33,624 nt of DNA, from NCBI GenBank assembly GCA_018648225.1, contig JABGRQ010000067.1, positions 1-33,624 of the forward strand, in the 5' to 3' direction. This DNA comes from Chloroflexota bacterium (GTDB taxonomy: Bacteria > Chloroflexota > Anaerolineae > Anaerolineales > UBA11858). A model generated the notes under the pieces. It was not told the origin of the DNA, did not search any database, and worked only from the letters and a program-made list of their open reading frames with translations. The translations under genes were made by a program, and so were the position numbers. Shown in pieces: positions 24,565 through 32,036 of this stretch (position 1 is its first letter; every line of letters begins with the position of its first letter).

Positions 24565-25260
24565 TCACTCGCTGGGGGTTTCCACGCGTACCTGGATGGC
24601 GCATGGCGTGGATGCTATGCCCTGGTTATCCGTCACGATCAGGCGCAGCAAATAATCGCCTGTTGCCAAGCGCGAAGTATCCCAATAACCCAGTAGGTTT
24701 TCTCTGGCGGCTGTATCTCCGGCCTGAATGGTCAGCCAGGCTAGCGTGTTGACATCCGCCATTTCAAATTTATAAAATCCAAAATTGGGAATGTCAGCAG
24801 AACCATAGATTTCAACCACTCCCTGGATGGTTTCACCAGCTTCAGGGGAAGTGATTTCGAGCTGGGCGGGGATGCAGAGATTATCCTCTAAATTGGCAGC
24901 GAGTAAGGGAACGGGCGTGGGGGGGGCTGCTTCTGCTTCTGCGGGGGAAGATTCCAGCGTGGTGGTAGGCGTGGCCAATAAATCTATCGTTGGGGTGAGT
25001 AGCGGTGACGCCTCGGGGATACCCGGCAAAACAAAATACACCAGACTGAACTCGGATACACCGAGCAAGAAAATCAACACCAGCATACTGGCGGCCAGGT
25101 TTACGCGCCCGCGGGCGCTTTCTTGTTCCAACCCAAATGCCGCGCTGCGCAGACTATCCCACGCCAATGTGAACTTGCGCAACTGCCAGACGGCCAGTAT
25201 GCCCAAGATCAGGTAAACAAAGACCTGGTTATTGTAGAAAAATTGCAGCGCTTCGGCCAT
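24565..25260 (-). CDS. Membrane protein with extracytoplasmic Ig-like domain
   Basis: This is a 231-residue protein of no recognised family. Two hydrophobic segments lie at about 10-25 and 56-75 (MLVLIFLLGVSEFSLVYFVL). A low-complexity linker rich in Pro/Thr/Ala/Ser (about 80-118) is followed by a beta-rich C-terminal domain (about 120-228) with ITSPEAGETIQGVVEIYGSA and YLLRLIVTDNQG. Such Ig-like (Bacterial Ig or fibronectin-type) ends with TPTP linkers are common in exported Chloroflexota proteins. It is probably a cell-surface factor. A 20-bp perfect hairpin separates it from the PNP gene upstream. Confidence 0.75.
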   Translation of the reverse strand: MAEALQFFYNNQVFVYLILGILAVWQLRKFTLAWDSLRSAAFGLEQESARGRVNLAASMLVLIFLLGVSEFSLVYFVLPGIPEASPLLTPTIDLLATPTTTLESSPAEAEAAPPTPVPLLAANLEDNLCIPAQLEITSPEAGETIQGVVEIYGSADIPNFGFYKFEMADVNTLAWLTIQAGDTAARENLLGYWDTSRLATGDYLLRLIVTDNQGIASTPCAIQVRVETPSE

Positions 25261-25272
25261 AGAAGGATTCCA

Positions 25273-25318
25273 AAAAATAAACGTATATCGGGCAAAGTCC
25301 CGATATACGTTTATTTTT
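25273..25318. terminator. 20-bp perfect hairpin after the PNP gene
   Basis: Arms 25273-25292 and 25299-25318 are exact complements around CAAAGT, with the base AAAAATAA/TTATTTTT. It lies downstream of the PNP gene and just before the Ig-like gene, both on the minus strand. Confidence 0.85.
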
Positions 25319-25323
25319 CGTGC

Positions 25324-26163
25324 TTATGCAAGGGTCTGTAATACGCCGCGCAGCAAGCTAACCAGTTTCGGAACCATCACCTGCCCGGCTTCGAGTACTT
25401 CTTCATGGGTGGTGATCGTGCTGCCATCGAGATTGGCCTTGTTGCTGATGCCCGAAACACCCATCACGCGCAGATTGCCGTGGCGGGCAATTGTTACCTC
25501 AGGTACGGTAGACATGCCAACCGCATCCACGCCCATTGCCCGCAGGAAGCGCAAATCGGCAGGGGTTTCAAAAGATGGCCCGGCCAGACCGACATAGACG
25601 CCCTCGTGCAGCTTGATGGCGGCTTTTTGCGCCGAATTGCGCGCCAACTCGATCAGGCCTGCATCGTAGGCGCGGCTCATATCGGGGAAGCGCGGGCCAA
25701 ATTCGTCCAGGTTGGGGCCGCGCAGCGGATTCACGCCCGCCATCCCCAGCAAATTCAGATGATCGGTAATCAACATTAAATCGCCAGGTTCAAAATTGGG
25801 GTTCACGGCTCCGGCGGCGTTGGTCACGACAAGCATTTCGATGCCCAGACGCTGCATCACACGGATCGGCAATGTGACGCGATCAATGCTGTAGCCTTCA
25901 TAGTAGTGCGTGCGCCCCTGCATAACGAGCACATCTTGCCCTTCGAGTTGGCCTACCACCAGACGGCCTGAATGACCAATCACAGTAGAAACCGGCCAGT
26001 TGGGGATGTCATCATAAGAGACAATTTCGGGATTTTCAACCGTATCGGCAAGCGGCCCAAGCCCCGAACCGAGGATCAGCCCGATTTTGGGTTGGGTAGT
26101 GATTTTCTCGCGCACGGCCTGCGCAGTGGCATCAATTTCGGCAAGGGTGACAAAGGGCTCCAT
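25324..26163 (-). CDS. punA: Purine nucleoside phosphorylase, trimeric type
   Basis: The enzyme phosphorolyses inosine and guanosine in purine salvage. The 279 residues show the type-I trimeric PNP motifs: GSGLG (32-36), the phosphate His in GRTHYYEG, VTNAAG, the purine-binding Glu in LAGPSFETPAD, VGMSTVPEVTIARH, and the Asn of SGISNKAN, which favours 6-oxopurines. I place the start at ATG 26163, where AGGAG stands 7 bases upstream, rather than at 26184. It ends in a 20-bp hairpin. The 188-base upstream gap holds a degenerate repeat and an inverted repeat but no gene. Confidence 0.95.
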   Translation of the reverse strand: MEPFVTLAEIDATAQAVREKITTQPKIGLILGSGLGPLADTVENPEIVSYDDIPNWPVSTVIGHSGRLVVGQLEGQDVLVMQGRTHYYEGYSIDRVTLPIRVMQRLGIEMLVVTNAAGAVNPNFEPGDLMLITDHLNLLGMAGVNPLRGPNLDEFGPRFPDMSRAYDAGLIELARNSAQKAAIKLHEGVYVGLAGPSFETPADLRFLRAMGVDAVGMSTVPEVTIARHGNLRVMGVSGISNKANLDGSTITTHEEVLEAGQVMVPKLVSLLRGVLQTLA

Positions 26164-26246
26164 AGATAGCTCCTGGTATAGCATGGCTTTGAACGGGGGA
26201 TTTTGTTTCGTCTTCGAAAAAAACTGCTACAGATTTTGGCTTATGA

Positions 26247-26276
26247 GCCGTGTGCATCTGCGTTGATCTGTGGCTA
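26247..26276. repeat. Degenerate ACAGATNAACRCRGAT-type repeat, copy 2
   Basis: On the minus strand it reads CCACAGATCAACGCAGATGC, related to the plus-strand copy at 21001-21030. It lies in the 188-base gap between the PNP and threonine aldolase genes. Confidence 0.5.
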
Positions 26277-26309
26277 CCTGCCAATCAGTGGGAAAAGATT
26301 AGACAGTAA

Positions 26310-26338
26310 CAGGGTGGCAGTAAAATCCACCACCCTGC
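26310..26338 (-). terminator. Inverted repeat after the threonine aldolase gene
   Basis: CAGGGTGG and CCACCCTG pair (8 bp) with a 12-base spacer, about 35 bases beyond the stop codon. No clear T-run follows on the minus strand, so termination is uncertain. Confidence 0.45.
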
Positions 26339-26372
26339 ATGATTTCATTAAGGATACTGCGCGGGAATTATA

Positions 26373-27419
26373 TCACGAATAGACCCTGAGTACTTCTGCG
26401 AAGGCTCCCACCGCATTTTGGACAGCCTGATCGTCTACCCAGTAGTGGGTGACCAAACGGAAACGGCGTTTCCCGGTTTTTCCAACCAGCACCTGTTGTT
26501 CTTTGAGCCGGGCGACGATTTCAGTAGCATCCACGGGGATGGTATCGGCCAGACTCAGATAGACCATATTCGAGGGCGGCTGGGTGGTATCTACACTCAG
26601 CCCGGGGAGGGCGGCCAACCCCTGGGCCAGTTTTGCCGCCCGTAGATGATCTTCTTTCAGACGCGGCACTACTTCTTCGAGGCCCACGATCCCGGCGGCG
26701 GCCAGTATTCCGGCCTGACGCATCCCTCCGCCCAGTTGCTTGCGAATGCGATGTGCCCGGCGGATGAAATCGTGGCTGCCACATAATACCGAGCCAACCG
26801 GCGCACACAAGCCTTTGCTCAGGCAAAATGTAACCGAATCGACCGGGGCGGTGAGTTCGGCGGCATCCACGCCCAGGGCCGCGGCCGCGTTGAAGATGCG
26901 CGCCCCATCCAGGTGCAGGATCAACCCGCGGGCGTGAGCCAGTTCGCCCACCTTTTGAGTGTAATCCACACTCAGGGCCGCGCCTCCGCAGCGGTTATGC
27001 GTATTTTCCAGCGCAATCAAACGCGTAATCGGATGATGAACATCATCGGGGCGGATGGCAGCTTCAATATTTTCCAGCAGCAACGTACCATCGGGTTGGT
27101 TCGGCAGCGTGTGCGGATGAACCCCACCGAGCGCCGAGATACCCCCGGCTTCGTAGCGAAAGGTGTGCGCCTGATCGCCCATGATGACTTCGTCGCCGCG
27201 TCCGCAATGCGCCAAAACTGCGGCCAGGTTGCCCATTGTTCCCGATGGGATGAATAAACCGGCCTCTTTGCCCAGCATGGCGGCAGCCTTCGCTTGCAGT
27301 TGGTTGATGGTGGGGTCTTCGCCGTAGACATCATCGCCCAGCGGGGCTTTTGCCATAGCTTCGCGCATGGCCGGGGTGGGCTGGCTGACGGTGTCGGAAC
27401 GCAGATCGATGATTTTCAT
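26373..27419 (-). CDS. ltaE: Low-specificity L-threonine aldolase (PLP-dependent)
   Basis: It cleaves threonine or allo-threonine to glycine and acetaldehyde. The 348 residues show a fold-type I aldolase: LRSDTVSQPTPAMREAM (6-22), GDDVYGEDPT (28-37), LFIPSGTMGN (55-64), ENTHNRCGG (138-146), HLDGARIFNA (169-178), and the PLP Lys202 in FCLSKGLCAPVGS. The length matches the family. It follows rluD in the minus-strand series, separated by heptad repeat copy 4. No substrate-specifying residue was checked beyond these. Confidence 0.95.
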   Translation of the reverse strand: MKIIDLRSDTVSQPTPAMREAMAKAPLGDDVYGEDPTINQLQAKAAAMLGKEAGLFIPSGTMGNLAAVLAHCGRGDEVIMGDQAHTFRYEAGGISALGGVHPHTLPNQPDGTLLLENIEAAIRPDDVHHPITRLIALENTHNRCGGAALSVDYTQKVGELAHARGLILHLDGARIFNAAAALGVDAAELTAPVDSVTFCLSKGLCAPVGSVLCGSHDFIRRAHRIRKQLGGGMRQAGILAAAGIVGLEEVVPRLKEDHLRAAKLAQGLAALPGLSVDTTQPPSNMVYLSLADTIPVDATEIVARLKEQQVLVGKTGKRRFRLVTHYWVDDQAVQNAVGAFAEVLRVYS

Positions 27420-27439
27420 GATGATACTCCAGTATGAGC

Positions 27440-27516
27440 GTTGAAGGTTGCTGGTTGAATGTTACAGGTTGTGGGTTAGCGATGTAACTTTCAACCTTCA
27501 ACCTGTAATTTTCAAT
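27440..27516. repeat. Heptad-based inverted repeat, copy 4
   Basis: GTTGAAG, GTTGCTG, GTTGAAT, GTTACAG and GTTGTGG follow one another as 7-base units, then the complementary type (TTTCAAC, CTTCAAC, CTGTAAT). It lies about 26 kb from copies 1-3 and overlaps the rluD stop by a few bases. Confidence 0.8.
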
Positions 27517-28432
27517 CGGCCTTTAATTGTTCTAAAATTTGCGTTAAATCATCGGGCAATGGCGCTTCAAACGTGTGCGCTTTGGCCTCGCCAGGGATGA
27601 CAATGGAAAGCCGTTGGGCGTGCAAGAATTGACGTTGCAGCGGCAGGCTGGGGGTATTGCGGCCATAAACGGTATCGCCAACGACCGGGCATTCAAGAAA
27701 GGCCAGATGCAGGCGAATTTGGTGCGTGCGCCCGGTATGGATGTGAACTTCGAGCAGGGTGTGTTTGTCGAAATTCTCCAGCGTGAAGAATTCGCTGATG
27801 GCTTCGCGTCCCCTGTTCGCGGTGGTAACTGCCATGCGTTGACGCTGGGAAGGGTCGCGCCCGATGGGGGCTTCCACGCGTCCGGTGGGGGTGGGCGGTT
27901 GGCCGTCTACCAGCGCCAAATAGCTTTTACCCACCTGTCGATCTTGAAATTGCTGGCTCAACCAGTGCTGGGCTCGGTCATTTTTCGCCATAATAATCGC
28001 GCCGGAGGTGTTTTTATCCAGGCGATGCACCAACCCCGGGCGTTTTTCGCCGCCTACACCTTCAATTTCGGGAGCGTGCGCCAAAGCGGCGTGGATCAGC
28101 GTACCGCTGGCGTGTCCCGCGGCGGGGTGTACCACCATCCCGGCGGGTTTGTTGATGACGAGGACATCGTCATTTTCAAAGAGAATATCCAGCGGAATGG
28201 CTTCGGGGATGAGTTGGCTGGGCGCTGCCGGAGGAATGTGGACTTCGATTTGGTCACCGGTAGCTAACGCAAACCCCGATTTGTGGGGAATGTCATCATT
28301 GACGGTGATATGCCCGGCGGTGATGAGCGCCTGGATGCGGGCGCGGGATAGTTCCGGGATGCGCGTGACGAGAAATTTATCGAGGCGTTCTGGCGAAGTT
28401 TCTTTAAAAATATAGTGTAGTGAGCTGGTCAT
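27512..28432 (-). CDS. rluD: RluD-family 23S rRNA pseudouridine synthase
   Basis: This enzyme isomerises uridines in 23S rRNA (in E. coli at 1911, 1915, 1917). The 306 residues have an S4 RNA-binding domain (about 15-62, RLDKFLVTRIPELSRARIQA) and the RluA/RluD catalytic domain with HRLDKNTSG, where Asp139 is the catalytic residue, NKPAGMVVHPA (94-104) and GRTHQIRLHL. The lspA-rluD order resembles Bacillus lspA-ylyB. GGAGG stands 8 bases before the ATG but lies inside one arm of a 14-bp inverted repeat, so translation may be gated (see 28440-28533). I cannot tell which exact uridine it modifies. Confidence 0.93.
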   Translation of the reverse strand: MTSSLHYIFKETSPERLDKFLVTRIPELSRARIQALITAGHITVNDDIPHKSGFALATGDQIEVHIPPAAPSQLIPEAIPLDILFENDDVLVINKPAGMVVHPAAGHASGTLIHAALAHAPEIEGVGGEKRPGLVHRLDKNTSGAIIMAKNDRAQHWLSQQFQDRQVGKSYLALVDGQPPTPTGRVEAPIGRDPSQRQRMAVTTANRGREAISEFFTLENFDKHTLLEVHIHTGRTHQIRLHLAFLECPVVGDTVYGRNTPSLPLQRQFLHAQRLSIVIPGEAKAHTFEAPLPDDLTQILEQLKAD

Positions 28433-28439
28433 GCTTCAA

Positions 28440-28533
28440 ACCTCCGAGATTTTCCAATCTCGATTTACTATAACGTTCGTTCGCGAGAATAGATTGATGT
28501 GCCAATACCGATTTTGGCAAAAATCTCGGAGGT
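28440..28533 (-). promoter_or_regulatory. Candidate RNA switch hiding the rluD ribosome binding site
   Basis: Read on the minus strand, the arm at 28533-28520 (starts ACCTCCGAG) is an exact 14-base complement of the arm at 28453-28440, which contains the GGAGG of rluD. The same 3' arm can instead form a local 7-bp hairpin (28462-28445) with the loop GGAA, a GNRA type, leaving GAGG free. A third stem, GCCAA/TTGGC, lies at 28518-28501. The two folds are mutually exclusive. Confidence 0.5.
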
Positions 28534-28537
28534 CTCG

Positions 28538-29101
28538 TTAAGATAGCTGTCCATCCTCAAGGGGATTTTCTATTCCCTCAGCGGGTTGCTCAGAATCTTG
28601 TTCGGCGGCTTTTGTTTTGCGTTCTTGCATCCACATCCCGATGATGAGTACAGCGACACCAATTGAGATGCTTGAATCGGCGACATTGAAAACCGGGAAA
28701 GAGCCTACAGAGATAAAATCGGTCACATAGCCGCGGGCGATACGATCAATCAGATTGCCAAGCGCGCCAGAAATCTGCAATCCCAATGCCAAACGCAGCG
28801 GCCAATCTGTGTGCGGAATTTGTGGATAGTAGTACAGGATCATCACGATGACGATGACCGCCAGAATCATCAGCGGGGTGTTCGGGTTCAGGCTTTGCCC
28901 CAAACCAAAGGCCGCGCCGGTATTTTTCCAGTTGACGATCCGCGCATAAGGCGCCAGCCAATCCCAGGGTACCCAAGTATAGCTTAATTGCAAATTGTTA
29001 CGCACCAGGGCTTTGGTCCATTGGTCGAGGCTGACAACGATACCAACCAGTAAAGCCAGCCACGCATAATCTTTCAGATACTTACTCAAGAGAGCCTCCA
29101 A
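28538..29101 (-). CDS. lspA: Signal peptidase II (prolipoprotein)
   Basis: LspA cleaves the signal peptide of diacylglyceryl-prolipoproteins in the membrane. The 187 residues have four predicted helices and the family motifs: DQWTKALVRNNL (26-37), NWKNTGAAFG (57-66), SGALGNLIDRIARGYVTDF (111-129) and FNVADSSI (138-145). The aspartyl dyad is Asp128 and Asp142. A longer acidic C-terminal tail (about 167-187, EQDSEQPAEGIENPLEDGQL) extends the usual length. It precedes rluD on the minus strand. Confidence 0.96.
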   Translation of the reverse strand: MEALLSKYLKDYAWLALLVGIVVSLDQWTKALVRNNLQLSYTWVPWDWLAPYARIVNWKNTGAAFGLGQSLNPNTPLMILAVIVIVMILYYYPQIPHTDWPLRLALGLQISGALGNLIDRIARGYVTDFISVGSFPVFNVADSSISIGVAVLIIGMWMQERKTKAAEQDSEQPAEGIENPLEDGQLS

Positions 29102-29138
29102 CGAATATTATCAGGCTTTCGCCGCGCCGTAAAAATTT

Positions 29139-29189
29139 CCGAAAAATAGGGGTGTAGGGCGAATATCACCCTACACCCCTATTTTTCGG
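29139..29189. terminator. 21-bp perfect hairpin after the hydrolase gene
   Basis: Arms 29139-29159 and 29169-29189 are exact complements around a 9-base loop, with the base CCGAAAAATA/TATTTTTCGG. It lies between the alpha/beta hydrolase and lspA genes, both on the minus strand. Confidence 0.85.
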
Positions 29190-29223
29190 TTTTTTGCTTT
29201 TGTGAAATCTTATTGTACCGCGC

Positions 29224-29988
29224 TTAGTGGGGAATTTTTTCTAAAAAATCGCTTAATGCTTGGGCAACGGCCGCAGGTTCTTCAATTTGAAGCATGTGCC
29301 CGGCCTGTGGAAAGATTTGAAGTTCGGCGTGGGGGAGTTGATCGCTCAGGTATTGGGCGCGGCGGGGCGGGGTGAGTTGGTCGTTTTCGCCGCAGAGTAC
29401 CAAACAGGGCGTCTGAATTTGATTCAGGGAATCCATAATGTCGAAGGTGTTGCAGGCGAGGAAGTCGCTGTGCAGCACTACCGGGCGTGTCTCGGCCATG
29501 CGTTTGGCGCCCAGTTTTTTGAGCCGCTCTGGCGTCTTTGGGCCGAAAGCTCTTTCGGTCATGGCCGCGATGACGGAGGGGAAGGTCTCGGGGCGGCTGG
29601 CATTCTCTATTAGAACGGGATCAACCCGCAGCCGCGCGCCCGTTCCCACCAGCCCGAGGGCCAGGACTCGCTCGGGGTGGTGAAGCCCCATTGTTAGGGC
29701 GATTGCTCCCCCCATAGAGTGTCCCACAAAAACGGCCTGGTGGATTTTTTGTGCGTCCAGCCATGCCAGCACGCTCTCACAATAAGCGGCGATGTTTTGC
29801 CGCCCGCGGCCTTCGGATTTGCCGTGACCGGGCAAGTCGATGGCGTGTACATGAGCATTGGGCAATCGGCGAATTTGCGGCGGCCAGTGCAGATGGGTAC
29901 CGCCAGCGCCATGAATGAGAATTACACTGGGGCTTCCAATGGTGCGAGTTGCGTGTTCAAAAGCATAGATGCTGGCATTTATAGGCAT
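29224..29988 (-). CDS. Alpha/beta-fold hydrolase
   Basis: This 254-residue alpha/beta hydrolase has a clear triad: Ser91 in VGHSMGG, Asp203 in CGENDQLTPP and His231 in AGHMLQIEEP. The oxyanion segment is LIHGAGGTHLHW (24-35), and DLPGHGKS (51-58) is typical. The substrate (ester, lactone, acyl or C-C) cannot be predicted. The ATG 29988 has AAAGGA 6 bases upstream and is preferred to an in-frame start at 30057 that would overlap the preceding gene by 59 bases. It follows the small membrane protein gene by 10 bases and is likely cotranscribed with it and the kinase. Confidence 0.9.
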   Translation of the reverse strand: MPINASIYAFEHATRTIGSPSVILIHGAGGTHLHWPPQIRRLPNAHVHAIDLPGHGKSEGRGRQNIAAYCESVLAWLDAQKIHQAVFVGHSMGGAIALTMGLHHPERVLALGLVGTGARLRVDPVLIENASRPETFPSVIAAMTERAFGPKTPERLKKLGAKRMAETRPVVLHSDFLACNTFDIMDSLNQIQTPCLVLCGENDQLTPPRRAQYLSDQLPHAELQIFPQAGHMLQIEEPAAVAQALSDFLEKIPH

Positions 29989-29998
29989 AAGCTTTCCT

Positions 29999-30409
29999 TT
30001 AGCGATTGTCGCGATTATACATCCATACGGCGCAGCCGAGGGCGACCAGCAACCCACCGATGGCGAAATAGGGCGTGCGTTGGATGAGCGTGGTAATTTG
30101 GGTGAGCGTGAAATCGGGGGCGCCGTGGCTATGGAGGCCGGTTTTTAGGGCGATGAGCAGCAGCGCAATGAGGGTGGCGCTGGCCCCGGCGAGCAGGCCG
30201 ATCAGAGCGGCGCGTGGCACCCCGTGGAATTTTGGCGCACGGCGCTTGTATGCGGTGTGGGCTGCACCAAACGCGGCGATGAATAGCGCCAGAAGAGTGA
30301 CGATATTGATTTGGGTATCTTCAATGGGTAGCCAGAACAGAGTTACGATCCCCGCTCCGATCGCTGCGAAACGCAGCCATAACGGTGAACGGGCAGGGGT
30401 CTCAGACAC
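29999..30409 (-). CDS. Small membrane protein of unknown function
   Basis: This is a 136-residue protein that I do not recognise. Four hydrophobic segments are visible (about 12-27, 34-51, 67-87, 112-129). The start overlaps the end of the histidine kinase gene by 8 bases, so the two are translationally coupled, and the hydrolase follows closely. It could be a membrane partner of the kinase, but nothing in its sequence proves that. Confidence 0.7.
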   Translation of the reverse strand: MSETPARSPLWLRFAAIGAGIVTLFWLPIEDTQINIVTLLALFIAAFGAAHTAYKRRAPKFHGVPRAALIGLLAGASATLIALLLIALKTGLHSHGAPDFTLTQITTLIQRTPYFAIGGLLVALGCAVWMYNRDNR

Positions 30410-31814
30410 TATGGCGGATGCGGTCTACAGCTTCTTCAGTGAGCGGAATCGCCACCTGTATTTGGGTGCCAACCCCGGGGGTTGAGTCGATATTGATGAC
30501 GCCGTTCACCAGTTCGGTGCGCTCGCGCAGGTTGAGCATCCCCAGGCTGCCGCGATGCTCGTAAGAAGCTGTCACCGACTTGACATCAAAGCCCTGACCA
30601 TCGTCCTGAATTTCAAGCAGCGCCAGGTCTTCCTGAATTGGGCGCAGGCGCACGTAGATATGCTCTGCTTCGGCGTGTTTGCGGGCGTTGTTGACTGCTT
30701 CTTCAATAATGTAGAAGATGATGCCCTGTTTGTCCATCTCAAACTGGTCGACGATTTCAGGGTCAAGTTTGGGAATGACGGTTTGTTTGTAGCTTTCGTA
30801 CATTTTCTCGGCCATAGCGTCGACGGCTGCGCTCAGGCCTTGTGTTTCAAGCACCAGCGGGCGCAGGGTAAAGAGCATGTGGCGGATCTCTTTGGTGGTG
30901 CGCCGGGCCAGGTCTTCAATTTTGAAGAGTTCATCGGCTGCAGCGCCCTGGTCGCGTTCCATCAGACGGCGTGCGAAGTTGACGCGCATGGCAATGGCTG
31001 CAATCGATTGGGTTGGCCCATCGTGCAAATCGCGGGCGAGTTTTTTGCGCCCTTCTTCCTGAATTTCTGTCATGCGCTCTTTTTCCAAGGATAAGTCCTG
31101 ATATAGACGCGCGTTTTGTATCGAGATCACAGCTTGTTTGGCGATGATATTGAGGACTTCACGATGCGTGGGATGGAAAAAATCGGCCTGGGGGTGAGCA
31201 AAGAACATGACTCCGTACGTATCTATCCCCTGGCGCAATGGAATACAGTAGAGCGAAGCGCAACCCTGCAAAGCCATGATGCGTCCCAATTCGGGGTCTT
31301 GGGACGGGTTTTGGGCAAAAATTGCCCCACCCTCATCCACGACTTCCTTGAGAATACCGCGTTGCGCAGGAAAAGTTTGTTTTAGATCGGCAGGGGTTAG
31401 CCGGCGTGATGCGCCAAAATAAAGATCGGGATCTCCATCATTCCCGCTAGAGAATAAAAGTACGGAGCCGACGAGACGGTCTTCTGGGATATTGCTGGTC
31501 GCCAGCGCTTTCAGTCCCATATCCAGCGCGGCTTCGAGTACGCGCTGGTAATTGAGCGTTGAGGTGAGGTTGCTGAGTAGCTGGTAGACCTCGCGCATGC
31601 GGTTGGCATCCAGTTGTTGGGCTTTTACTTTGGCGATAGTCTGGCGCCTGCGGGCTTCTTCGCGCTGTTTGCCCTTGCTACTGGACGAACGCGCTCGATT
31701 GCGTTGCGACCAGATGAAATTAACTACACCGCCACCGAGCAGAAAAGCAGCCAGGCTCACGATGCCCGCCAGGTATGCTGGATTGATGTTTGAAAGGAGA
31801 TCGGGTATGCTCAT
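30402..31814 (-). CDS. NarL-type sensor histidine kinase with GAF domain
   Basis: This 470-residue kinase has one N-terminal helix (about 13-35), a GAF domain (about 85-235), a HisKA_3 dimerisation region and a HATPase_c domain. The phospho-acceptor is His264 in ARDLHDGPTQS; the N-box is EEAVNNARKHA (371-381); G-boxes are DDGQGF (404-409) and RGSLGMLNLRER (421-432). This group normally phosphorylates NarL/FixJ-type DNA-binding regulators, yet no response regulator gene is in the window, so the partner must lie elsewhere. A good promoter lies upstream at 31908-31936. Confidence 0.95.
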   Translation of the reverse strand: MSIPDLLSNINPAYLAGIVSLAAFLLGGGVVNFIWSQRNRARSSSSKGKQREEARRRQTIAKVKAQQLDANRMREVYQLLSNLTSTLNYQRVLEAALDMGLKALATSNIPEDRLVGSVLLFSSGNDGDPDLYFGASRRLTPADLKQTFPAQRGILKEVVDEGGAIFAQNPSQDPELGRIMALQGCASLYCIPLRQGIDTYGVMFFAHPQADFFHPTHREVLNIIAKQAVISIQNARLYQDLSLEKERMTEIQEEGRKKLARDLHDGPTQSIAAIAMRVNFARRLMERDQGAAADELFKIEDLARRTTKEIRHMLFTLRPLVLETQGLSAAVDAMAEKMYESYKQTVIPKLDPEIVDQFEMDKQGIIFYIIEEAVNNARKHAEAEHIYVRLRPIQEDLALLEIQDDGQGFDVKSVTASYEHRGSLGMLNLRERTELVNGVINIDSTPGVGTQIQVAIPLTEEAVDRIRHSV

Positions 31815-31907
31815 TGGGTTGATCTGAGAAAATCAAGTTTGAAAGCGTATTCGGGATTAACCCCGTATTGTTGATATACCAGGACGACAGGGTGAATTGC
31901 GACGTTA

Positions 31908-31936
31908 ATCATACCCCAAAAGCAGCGAAATGGCAA
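31908..31936 (-). promoter_or_regulatory. Predicted sigma-70 promoter of the histidine kinase gene
   Basis: On the minus strand TTGCCA (31936-31931) and TATGAT (31913-31908) are 17 bases apart. The leader to the kinase ATG would be about 85-90 bases and contains no further hairpin that I can see. Confidence 0.6.
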
Positions 31937-31973
31937 AAAAAGCTAGTACCGAAGTTCTAAAAATATAACAGGG

Positions 31974-32025
31974 GATGGGAGATAGAAGACGGAGCAAAAT
32001 ATTACTCCGTCTTCTATCTCCCATC
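31974..32025. terminator. 21-bp perfect hairpin after icd, without T-tract
   Basis: Arms 31974-31994 and 32005-32025 are exact complements around CAAAATATTA. One arm is almost all purine. It lies 11 bases after the icd stop but lacks the A/T tracts of the other hairpins in the window. It could protect the icd 3' end or terminate by another route. Confidence 0.6.
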
Positions 32026-32036
32026 TTCCGTACTTC

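Noticed and set aside
27575-28267. Open frame of 230 codons opposite rluD
   Set aside because: It is the antisense shadow of rluD, caused by codon bias; no family pattern is visible.
28440-28533. T-box or pyrR-type leader
   Set aside because: The T-box consensus and pyrR anti-antiterminator words are absent, and rluD is not a target of either.
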